From assembly GCA_036376775.1 (NCBI GenBank), contig DASUZP010000186.1, positions 1 to 12,057 of the forward strand: a DNA stretch of 12,057 nt, written 5' to 3'. This document shows, in pieces, positions 6,416 through 12,057 of this stretch; the stretch's first letter is position 1, and the number at the start of each line of letters is the position of its first letter. The notes beneath the pieces were generated by a model. The model was not told where the DNA came from and made no database searches. It was given only the letters and a program-made list of their open reading frames with translations. A program made the position numbers and the translations under genes. Source of the DNA: VRUE01 sp036376775 (GTDB lineage Bacteria > Actinomycetota > Thermoleophilia > Solirubrobacterales > 70-9).

Positions 6416-7663
6416 TCAGGAGGCTTCGCCGGGGAGCAGCGCCGCGGTGGTCTGCTCGAGCACGCGGCGCCAGGCCGATGACTGCTCGGGCTCCTCTTCG
6501 GAGGCGCGCTCGACCGCACGGCGGACGCGGCGCTCGGAGATCTCGAGCCCGTGGCGCTCGGCGATCTCCTTGTAGCGGTCATAGTCCTGGGCGAGGGTGG
6601 CGGTGACCGACTCGAAGCCGTGGCGGGCAATCTGCAGGCGGCGCGAGTAGTCCATGATCGGCGTGCCGAACATCAGCTCGTCGTTGGGCTCGGGCTCGAC
6701 CAGGATGATGTCGACGCCCGGGTACTTCTCCTGCCAGTGGGCGACCGCCTCGTGCAGGCGGGCGTGGGCGATCAGGCGGAAGGCCTGGTTGGCGATCGCC
6801 GGCAGACCCATGTCGGAGACTCGCCGCGCGCGACTCCCGAAGACCGTCGGGATCGTCTGCTCGAAGTCGTTTACATAGGGCACGAGGGGGTTCACCACGA
6901 TGATGAACTTCGCCCCCTTCTCCACCGCGATGTCGACATTCGTGGTCGAGCGGATGCCGCCGTCGACCAGCTGGCGGCCCTTCAGCTCGACCGGCTTGTA
7001 GACGATCGGCAGCGCGGTCGAGCACTCGACCGCCTTGGAGATCGGCACGTCGTCCCAGCCCTTCTCGCCGAAGACGAGCCGCTCGCAGGTATCGAGGTCG
7101 GTTGCGGTCAGGTACAGCTCGCTGTCGAGCTGGCGAAAGTCGTTGATGCGGCCGGCGTCGGCGAGCGACTGCTCGACGTAGTCGGCGATCCCACCGCCGG
7201 AGTAGAGGCCGCTCGGCAGCGCCTCGGCCAGACCGACGCCGATGTCGATCGCCGAAAAGTCCCCCATCTGCACCAGCCTGCGCATCAACTCGAGCGAGCG
7301 CAGCGGCAGCAGCGCGGCCTTCTGCAGGAAGCCGAGGTAGTTGAACTTCAGCACCTTGTCGAGATCGAGGTCGTCGAGGTCCGAGGGCACCCGCTTGTTG
7401 ATCACCTGCATCATCTCGTCGGGGGTGACGCCGTTGGCGAGCATCGTGGCGACGAAGGAGCCGGCGCTGGTGCCGACGTAGACATCGAAGTTATTGACCG
7501 TGCTGTTGACCGCCAGCAGGTCGAGCGCGCGCAGGGCGCCGATCTCGTAGACGCCGCCGGTGAAACCGCCGCCGCCGAGCACCAGAGCGGTCTTGGACGG
7601 TCGCTTGCGCCCCTTGCCCCGTTTGCGACGGGTGGGGGTCTCGATATCGACGACCTTGCCCAT
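6416..7663 (-). CDS. Patatin-like phospholipase (RssA/NTE type)
   Basis: A 415-residue serine esterase of the patatin family, which hydrolyses acyl esters of phospholipids or related lipids with a Ser-Asp dyad. The oxyanion-hole motif GGGGFTGGVYEIGAL (about 30-44), the nucleophile elbow GTSAG with Ser66, and the catalytic DGG with Asp234 are all present. A basic stretch (TPTRRKRGKGRKRPSK) precedes the fold, and the C-terminal 140 residues are helical and charged. There is no signal peptide or membrane segment. Two ATGs are possible: 7669 and 7663. I prefer 7663 because a minus-strand GATAAT (7677-7672) lies 8 nt before it, which fits a leaderless message; 7669 would be only 2 nt from that box. 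It converges with the acyl-CoA synthetase (19-nt gap), and the two may act on the same fatty acids. Substrate specificity is unknown. Confidence 0.9.
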   Translation of the reverse strand: MGKVVDIETPTRRKRGKGRKRPSKTALVLGGGGFTGGVYEIGALRALDLLAVNSTVNNFDVYVGTSAGSFVATMLANGVTPDEMMQVINKRVPSDLDDLDLDKVLKFNYLGFLQKAALLPLRSLELMRRLVQMGDFSAIDIGVGLAEALPSGLYSGGGIADYVEQSLADAGRINDFRQLDSELYLTATDLDTCERLVFGEKGWDDVPISKAVECSTALPIVYKPVELKGRQLVDGGIRSTTNVDIAVEKGAKFIIVVNPLVPYVNDFEQTIPTVFGSRARRVSDMGLPAIANQAFRLIAHARLHEAVAHWQEKYPGVDIILVEPEPNDELMFGTPIMDYSRRLQIARHGFESVTATLAQDYDRYKEIAERHGLEISERRVRRAVERASEEEPEQSSAWRRVLEQTTAALLPGEAS

Positions 7664-7671
7664 AAACATGG

Positions 7672-7677
7672 ATTATC
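7672..7677 (-). promoter_or_regulatory. -10 box of the patatin gene (leaderless type)
   Basis: GATAAT on the minus strand lies 8 nt before the ATG at 7663 and only 2 nt before the ATG at 7669, so it helps choose the start. Upstream sequence is C-rich with no -35 match; the palindromic element begins 26 nt further upstream. Confidence 0.5.
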
Positions 7678-7702
7678 CCAGAGAGGGCGGGCGGGTCGGT
7701 GC

Positions 7703-7820
7703 GGGGAAGGAGGGAGTGTCCGCGCGTTGCTGGGTTTTCGCCAGGCTGGCCTTCATCTCTCGCTGAGTTTGTGGGGCGAAAAGAGGACGCCGCTGCCGCG
7801 CGGACACTCCCTCCTTCCCC
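7703..7820. repeat. Palindromic intergenic element, copy 1 (complete, 118 bp)
   Basis: The element is framed by perfect 24-bp inverted arms at 7703-7726 and 7797-7820 (left arm GGGGAAGGAGGGAGTG then TCCGCGCG). Inside is a second inverted repeat, TTTTCGCC (7735-7742) with GGCGAAAA (7775-7782). A 28-nt loop (7743-7770) lies between. Blocks 7727-7742 and 7771-7796 recur exactly at 11986-12001 and 12032-12057, where the loop is different. It lies between the divergent promoters of the patatin and carboxypeptidase genes, has no open frame of note and no T-run after the stem, so it is not an ordinary terminator. No target-site duplication is obvious. It could be a non-autonomous mobile repeat or a structured RNA; the family is not one I recognise. 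Confidence 0.85.
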
Positions 7821-7835
7821 CGTTAGCCGCTAACG
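7821..7835. repeat. 15-bp palindrome upstream of the carboxypeptidase gene
   Basis: CGTTAGC, one C, then GCTAACG form a perfect inverted repeat directly after the right arm of the palindromic element and 5 nt before a TACCTT box (7840-7845). It may be an operator for the downstream gene or simply a small flanking hairpin. Its exact symmetry is seen directly; any role is a guess. Confidence 0.4.
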
Positions 7836-7839
7836 CCGC

Positions 7840-7845
7840 TACCTT
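7840..7845 (+). promoter_or_regulatory. Candidate -10 box of the carboxypeptidase gene
   Basis: TACCTT is the only TANNNT hexamer properly placed between the palindrome at 7821-7835 and the gene. It lies 11 nt before an in-frame GTG (7857) and 26 nt before the ATG at 7872. No -35 match is visible, as that region falls in the right arm of the palindromic element. This is a weak call. Confidence 0.3.
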
Positions 7846-7871
7846 GCTTGGTTCGCGTGTTGCTACTTGGG

Positions 7872-9107
7872 ATGAGACGAGCTGCGATTTGCCTTGCTGC
7901 GCTGGCGTTGCTGCTGCTTCCGGCCGCGGCTAGCGGGGCGAGCAACGTCTGTCAGCAGATGCAGGAACGGCTGGTTTATGGCGGCGGAGCGGCAAGCGGG
8001 TTGTTCGTCGTCGACGCGGAAACCGGCAAGCCCGTCTGCATGCGGGCGGCCAAGACGCCGCGGTCGTTGGCCTCGAACACGAAGCTGTTCACCACCTCGA
8101 CCGCGCTCTCGCGCTTCGGTCCCGAGTACCGCATCCCGACCAAGCTCCTCACCGACGGCAGCATCGGCTTCAACGGCGTTCTCCACGGCAGCCTCTACCT
8201 GCAGGGCGGGGGCGATCCGGCGCTCGGCGTGCCCTCCTTCTATGACCGCTACGGCGGTGGCGTCGGCACGAACCTGCTCGCCCTCAGGGCCCAGCTGCGC
8301 TCGCTCGGCGTGCGGCAGGTGAGCGGACGGCTCTATGCCGACGACAGCGTTTTCGACCGTCTGCGCGGGGTCGCCGACTCCGGCTACGCGACCAGCCCCT
8401 ATATCGGCCCGCTTTCGGGCCTCTCCTTCGACTCCGGCTACCGGGGCTCGATCGGCGAAGGCTTCACCTCCGATCCGGCGATGCTTGCGACGACGAAGCT
8501 GGCGGCGGCGCTGCGCTCCTCCGGCGTCGCCGTTCGCGCCCAGGTCGCCCGCGCGGTCACCCCCGCCGGCGCCGAAACGCTCGCCACCGTGCGCTCGCCG
8601 ACCATGTCGCAGCTGGTCGAGGCGACCGACGTCTACTCCAACAACTTCTTCGCCGAGATGCTGGCCAAGCTGATCGGCGCCCACTTCGGCGGCGCCGGCT
8701 CGACCGCCGCCGGCACGGCGGCGATCGAGCGCTTTGCCCGCAGCCACGGCTCGGGCATCCACGCGGTCGACGGATCGGGGCTTACGCACGGCAATCGCGC
8801 CTCCCCGGCGCAGGTGGTCGACCTCCTGCGGGCGATGCAGCAGTCCCCGGTCGGCGATGAATTCATCCAGGACCTGGCGCTGACCGGCCACGAGGGGACC
8901 GTCGCCGACCGCATGCACGGCACCGCCGCCTACGGTCGCTGCCGCACCAAGACCGGCACCCTGACCGGGGTCAGCGCCCTCTCCGGCTACTGCTTCAACC
9001 GCAGTGGCCGCAAGATGATCTTCTCGATCCTGATGAACAGCGTCACCGACCTCTCCCTCGCCCACTACGAGCAGGACAAGATCGCGAGCCTGGTCGCCTC
9101 TTACTGA
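7872..9107 (+). CDS. dacB: D-alanyl-D-alanine carboxypeptidase/endopeptidase, PBP4 type (peptidase S13)
   Basis: A 411-residue secreted penicillin-binding protein that trims or cleaves peptidoglycan stem peptides. It opens with a signal peptide (MRRAAICLAALALLLLPAA, cleavage probably near AAASGAS). The three active-site motifs are intact: SNTK with Ser68 and Lys71, SNN at 256-258, and KTG at 360-362, with the S13-typical DGSGLTHGNRASP (300-312) between them. The large segment between SxxK and SNN is characteristic of PBP4/DacB enzymes. In-frame starts further upstream are TTG 7848 and GTG 7857; ATG 7872 gives the most typical signal peptide (two arginines, then the hydrophobic core), but none of the three has a Shine-Dalgarno, so the start is uncertain by up to 8 codons. 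It converges with ligA, 13 nt away, and is probably a single-gene unit. A purely beta-lactamase role is unlikely given the S13 layout. Confidence 0.9.
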   Translation: MRRAAICLAALALLLLPAAASGASNVCQQMQERLVYGGGAASGLFVVDAETGKPVCMRAAKTPRSLASNTKLFTTSTALSRFGPEYRIPTKLLTDGSIGFNGVLHGSLYLQGGGDPALGVPSFYDRYGGGVGTNLLALRAQLRSLGVRQVSGRLYADDSVFDRLRGVADSGYATSPYIGPLSGLSFDSGYRGSIGEGFTSDPAMLATTKLAAALRSSGVAVRAQVARAVTPAGAETLATVRSPTMSQLVEATDVYSNNFFAEMLAKLIGAHFGGAGSTAAGTAAIERFARSHGSGIHAVDGSGLTHGNRASPAQVVDLLRAMQQSPVGDEFIQDLALTGHEGTVADRMHGTAAYGRCRTKTGTLTGVSALSGYCFNRSGRKMIFSILMNSVTDLSLAHYEQDKIASLVASY

Positions 9108-9120
9108 GCCCGAGGGAGGG

Positions 9121-11139
9121 CTACCCAAGCAGCGCCCTCAGCCCAGCCTCATCGAGAATCTCGGCCTCGAGTTTCTCCGCCTTGGCCAGCTTCGAGCCAG
9201 GATTCTCGCCGGCGACGACGTAATCGGTCTTCTTCGAGACCGAGTTGACCACCTTGCCGCCCGCCGTCTTGATCAGCGCCGCGGCCTGCTCGCGGGTCAG
9301 CTCCGGCAGGGTGCCGGTGAGGACCAGGGTCTTGCCCTCGAGCGGACCACCCTCTGCGCGCCGTTCCGAGGCGTCCTGCTCCAATCGCAGGCCCTTCTCG
9401 CGCAGCTTCTCGACCAGCGCCCAGGTCGGCTCGTCGGCGAGCGACTCGGCTATCTGCACGGCCATGATCGGTCCGACGCCCTCGACCTCCTCGATCCGCT
9501 CCGGATCGGCTTCGTGCAGCGCGTCGATCGAGCCGAAATGATCGGCGAGCGCCTCTGCGGTCACGTAACCGACACCAGGGAGCCCGAGGGCGTAGAGGAC
9601 GCGTTTGAACGGGCGCGAGCGCGAGGAGTCGATTGCCGCCAGCAGGTTGCGGGCGGAGACCTCGGCGAAGCGGTCCATCCCCACGAGCTGCTCCTCGCTC
9701 AGGTCATAGATGTCGCCGACATCGGCTATCAGGCCTTCTTCAAGAAAGCGCGCCGCCTGCTTCTCGCCGAAGCCGTCGATGTCCATCGCCCCCTTGCTGA
9801 CGAAGTGCTTGACGTGCTGGAAGGACTGGCCAGGACAGCCGGTGCGATTGGGGCAGATCGTGAACACGGCGCCCTCGGGCTTGACCGTCTCCGTACCGCA
9901 GGCGGGGCACTTCTTCGGCGGCCTCGGTTTGCGTGCGCTCTTGTTCTCGCGTTTCTGGACCAGCGGCGAGACCACCTGGGGAATCACGTCTCCGGCCCGC
10001 ATCACCACCACCTCATCGCCGACCCGCACGTCCTTGCGGGCCAGGTCCTCCTCGTTGTGGAGAGTCGCGGTGGAAACGGTGACGCCACCGACGTGAACCG
10101 GCTCCAGCATCGCGAACGGGACCAGATGGCCGGTGCGGCCGACGTTCCAGACGACGCTGTTCATCCGCGTCGTCGCCGTCGTCGGCGGAAACTTCCAGGC
10201 GATCGCCCAGCGCGGCTCGCGCCCGACCACGCCCAGCTCCCGCCACAGCGCCCGCTCGTCGACCTTGACCACGACCCCGTCGATCTCGTAGTCGAGCTCC
10301 TCGCGCCGCTCCTCCCACCAGTGGCAGCGCTCGACCACGCCCTCGACTCCCCGGTGATGGCCGGTGTCGGGGTTGACCTTGAAGCCACGTTCGCCCAGCC
10401 ATTCGACCTCGTCCATGTGGGTGGCGAGCTCGAGGCCCTGGACCGCGCCGATCCCGTAGCACCAGGTGGAGAGCGGCCGTTCCGCGGCCAGGGCCGGGTC
10501 CAGCTGGCGGATCGAGCCCGCGGCGGAGTTGCGTGGGTTGGCGAAAGTCGGTTCTTCGGCTTCGGCACGGCGCTCGTTGAGCGCTTTGAAGGCAGCGATC
10601 GGCAAGTAGACCTCGCCGCGGACTTCGATCAGCTCCGGCGCCTTCGAGATCCGCAGGGGCACCGAGCCGATCGTGCGCAGATTCTGGGTCACGTCCTCGC
10701 CGACCCGGCCGTCGCCGCGGGTGGCGCCGCGGACCAGCACCCCGTCCGCGTAGGTGAGCGAGATCGCCAAGCCGTCGATCTTCGGCTCGGTCGTGTAGCT
10801 GAACTCCGAGGCGGTTATGTCGAGCCGCTTCAGATAGTTGGCAAGCCGGTTCTCCCAGCCACGCAGCTCCTCCTCGTTGCGGGCGTTCCCCAGCGAGAGC
10901 ATCTGCTCGACGTGCTCGACCTGCTCGAAACGGTCCAGCGGTGGCGCTCCCACCCGCTGGGTGGGCGAGTCGGCGGTTCGCAGCTCTGGGTTGTCGGCCT
11001 CGATCGCCCGCAGCTCGTCGAGCAGGGCGTCGTACTCGTCGTCGCCGATCTCGGGTTCGTCGTGGACGTAGTAGAGCCGGTTGTGACGCTCCAGCTCCCG
11101 CCGCAACTCGGCAGCCCGCTGTGCCTGAGCGTCGCTCAC
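9121..11139 (-). CDS. ligA: NAD-dependent DNA ligase LigA
   Basis: A 672-residue protein of full family length that seals nicks during replication and repair using NAD as AMP donor. Domains in order: Ia region (about 1-65, including YYVHDEPEIGDDEYD), adenylation domain with the AMP-accepting Lys120 in KIDG and the later motif EIDGVVVKVD (285-294), OB fold (about 315-400), a zinc finger with Cys411, Cys414, Cys429 and Cys435 in the usual C-x2-C-x14-C-x5-C spacing, helix-hairpin-helix repeats (about 450-580, with GLPGVGYVTAEAL and VEGVGP), and a C-terminal BRCT domain (600-672). No domain is missing. The GTG start at 11139 overlaps the surE stop (GTGA), with no ribosome site of its own, so translation is probably coupled to surE. 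It is convergent with the carboxypeptidase gene. Confidence 0.97.
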   Translation of the reverse strand: MSDAQAQRAAELRRELERHNRLYYVHDEPEIGDDEYDALLDELRAIEADNPELRTADSPTQRVGAPPLDRFEQVEHVEQMLSLGNARNEEELRGWENRLANYLKRLDITASEFSYTTEPKIDGLAISLTYADGVLVRGATRGDGRVGEDVTQNLRTIGSVPLRISKAPELIEVRGEVYLPIAAFKALNERRAEAEEPTFANPRNSAAGSIRQLDPALAAERPLSTWCYGIGAVQGLELATHMDEVEWLGERGFKVNPDTGHHRGVEGVVERCHWWEERREELDYEIDGVVVKVDERALWRELGVVGREPRWAIAWKFPPTTATTRMNSVVWNVGRTGHLVPFAMLEPVHVGGVTVSTATLHNEEDLARKDVRVGDEVVVMRAGDVIPQVVSPLVQKRENKSARKPRPPKKCPACGTETVKPEGAVFTICPNRTGCPGQSFQHVKHFVSKGAMDIDGFGEKQAARFLEEGLIADVGDIYDLSEEQLVGMDRFAEVSARNLLAAIDSSRSRPFKRVLYALGLPGVGYVTAEALADHFGSIDALHEADPERIEEVEGVGPIMAVQIAESLADEPTWALVEKLREKGLRLEQDASERRAEGGPLEGKTLVLTGTLPELTREQAAALIKTAGGKVVNSVSKKTDYVVAGENPGSKLAKAEKLEAEILDEAGLRALLG

Positions 11140-11945
11140 GCCGCCGGAGCGCTCGCCGCCAGCATCTCCTCGAAGCGCCAGCCGCGCAGCCGTTCGAGGC
11201 CGCCGTGGTCGGTGAGATCGAAATGGATAGGGGTCACCGCGATCCGGCCCTGGGAGACCGCCATCAGGTCGGTTCCCTCGAGCTCTTCGAAACCCGGCTG
11301 CCAGCCGTAGATCTCGTAGTGACGCCGGCCGTCCTCGTCCTCGGAGACCAACCTCAGCTCGTCGTTATAGACGCGTTTGCCGAGCTTGGTCACCTCGATC
11401 CCGCTCGGCTCGCCGGCGGGGCAGTTGACGTTGATCAGCGTCTCAGGTGGCATCGGCTCGTTCCTCAGCGAAGCGACCAGTTGGGCGACGAAGAGAGCTG
11501 CAACGCCAAAGTCAAAGCGACCGCTGACGTAGCCCATGCCGCCGCCCGAGGACTGTTGGGAGATCGCCACCGCGGGGATGCCGAGGACGATTCCCTCGAA
11601 AGCGGCGGCGACGGTGCCCGAGTAGGTGATGTCGTCGCCGAGGTTGGCGCCGTGATTGATCCCGGAGACGATCAGGTCGGGTCGGTGACCGACCAGGCCG
11701 AGCTCGGCGAAGCGGACGCAGTCGACCGGGGTGCCGTCGGTGGCGAAGCCGCGGTCGCCATCGCCGAACTCGACCTCCTCTACCGTCAGCGGCGAGCGGG
11801 TCGTGATGCTGCGGGCGGTGGCGCTGCGGTTCGAGTCGGGCGCGATCACGTCGACCTCGACGCCGTCGACGTCGCGCAGGGCGCGGCGGGCGGCTTGAAG
11901 TCCAGGGGCTGAGATGCCATCGTCGTTGGTCAGGAGAACGCGCAC
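11136..11945 (-). CDS. surE: 5'/3'-nucleotidase SurE
   Basis: A 269-residue member of the SurE phosphatase family, which removes phosphate from nucleoside monophosphates and is linked to stationary-phase survival. The metal-binding residues expected from the E. coli enzyme are present: Asp8 and Asp9 in LLTNDDG, Ser41 in APDSNRS, and Asn97 in SGINHGANLGDD. The conserved YSGTVAAAFEG segment (108-118) follows. The length is close to the usual 250-270 residues. The start is a GTG at 11945, 8 nt after a minus-strand TAGAAT (11959-11954) with no Shine-Dalgarno; the motif MRVLLTNDDG begins exactly there. It is the first gene of a two-gene unit with ligA. A copy of the palindromic element lies immediately upstream. 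Confidence 0.96.
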   Translation of the reverse strand: MRVLLTNDDGISAPGLQAARRALRDVDGVEVDVIAPDSNRSATARSITTRSPLTVEEVEFGDGDRGFATDGTPVDCVRFAELGLVGHRPDLIVSGINHGANLGDDITYSGTVAAAFEGIVLGIPAVAISQQSSGGGMGYVSGRFDFGVAALFVAQLVASLRNEPMPPETLINVNCPAGEPSGIEVTKLGKRVYNDELRLVSEDEDGRRHYEIYGWQPGFEELEGTDLMAVSQGRIAVTPIHFDLTDHGGLERLRGWRFEEMLAASAPAA

Positions 11946-11953
11946 GGGAGCCG

Positions 11954-11959
11954 ATTCTA
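11954..11959 (-). promoter_or_regulatory. -10 box of the surE-ligA unit (leaderless type)
   Basis: TAGAAT on the minus strand ends 8 nt before the GTG of surE. The palindromic element starts immediately upstream, so any -35 contact lies within its left arm; at 17 nt spacing that hexamer is GAGGAC, a poor sigma70 match. Confidence 0.5.
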
Positions 11960-11960
11960 G

Positions 11961-12057
11961 GGACGGGGGAGGGGGTGTCCTCGCCTTGCTGGGTTTTCGC
12001 CGCTTGCGCTAGTGGCCGTCCGAGATCGTCGGTGGGGCGAAAAGAGGACGCCGCTGC
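11961..12057. repeat. Palindromic intergenic element, copy 2 (right arm cut by window end)
   Basis: Positions 11986-12001 (TTGCTGGGTTTTCGCC) are identical to 7727-7742 of copy 1, and 12032-12057 are identical to 7771-7796. The 30-nt loop (12002-12031) does not match the 28-nt loop of copy 1. The left arm is related but not identical: 15 of 18 positions match just before the first block. The same inner stem TTTTCGCC/GGCGAAAA is present, and GGTGTCCTC (11974-11982) can also pair with GAGGACGCC (12044-12052), counting one G-T pair. The sequence stops where the outer right arm should begin. It lies directly upstream of the surE promoter in the same orientation as copy 1 has to the patatin gene. 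Confidence 0.8.

Noticed and set aside
7703..7820. The palindromic element as a rho-independent terminator
   Set aside because: It lies between the 5' ends of two divergent genes, where no transcript should end, and has no T-run after the outer arm.
6551..7933. Very long open frame on the plus strand opposite the patatin gene, and similar long frames opposite or offset from ligA, mocR, dacB and fadD
   Set aside because: Compositional shadows of high-GC genes: no recognisable motifs, biased low-complexity residues, and the overlapping gene has clear catalytic motifs.
1..12057. CRISPR array, tRNA or rRNA genes, transposase or prophage genes
   Set aside because: No regularly spaced repeats, no cloverleaf or rRNA-like stretch, and no matching protein motifs were seen on either strand.

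Overview
The window is high-GC, densely packed bacterial chromosome with mostly one-gene or two-gene transcription units. GTG and TTG starts are frequent, and several genes lack a Shine-Dalgarno but have a TANNNT box 6-9 nt before the start codon, which suggests leaderless mRNAs. With a FadD15-type acyl-CoA synthetase, a mycobacterial-type small beta-carbonic anhydrase and an NAD-dependent ligase, this fits an actinobacterium, perhaps class Thermoleophilia (Solirubrobacterales). That placement is inference from gene type and base composition, not from a marker gene.

Layout. Positions 1-348 (minus strand): a type II toxin-antitoxin pair, a ribbon-helix-helix VapB-like antitoxin and the first 26 codons of a PIN-domain VapC toxin cut by the window edge; a 20-bp operator-like palindrome overlaps the antitoxin start. 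Positions 436-2276 (minus): a MocR-type (GntR/aminotransferase) regulator translationally coupled to a small beta-carbonic anhydrase. Positions 2255-2302: a tandem 24-bp direct repeat, probably the MocR operator, between the regulator and a divergent FAD-dependent oxidoreductase (2345-3532, plus). Positions 3536-4261 (minus): a membrane-anchored DsbA-like thiol oxidoreductase. Positions 4328-6396 (plus): a strong sigma70-type promoter, a 65-residue IF2_N/HTH-like protein and a long-chain acyl-CoA synthetase. Positions 6416-7663 (minus): a patatin-like phospholipase convergent with the synthetase. Positions 7703-7820: a palindromic intergenic element. Positions 7872-9107 (plus): a secreted PBP4-type D-Ala-D-Ala carboxypeptidase. 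Positions 9121-11945 (minus): a coupled surE-ligA pair, with a second copy of the palindromic element upstream of surE running off the window end.

Genes that may act together: the patatin esterase could release fatty acids that the neighbouring acyl-CoA synthetase activates; the MocR protein probably controls itself, the carbonic anhydrase and the divergent oxidoreductase through the shared intergenic repeats; SurE (nucleotide/stationary-phase survival) and LigA (DNA joining) are co-translated housekeeping functions.

The most unusual content is the repeated element. Two copies about 4.2 kb apart share a 16-nt block and a 26-nt block exactly, but have unrelated loops of 28 and 30 nt. Copy 1 is framed by perfect 24-bp inverted arms. 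Both copies lie in the same orientation just upstream of a minus-strand gene with a leaderless-type promoter. I do not recognise the family. No rRNA, tRNA, CRISPR array or transposase gene was seen, and no stretch over 300 bases lacks a gene.
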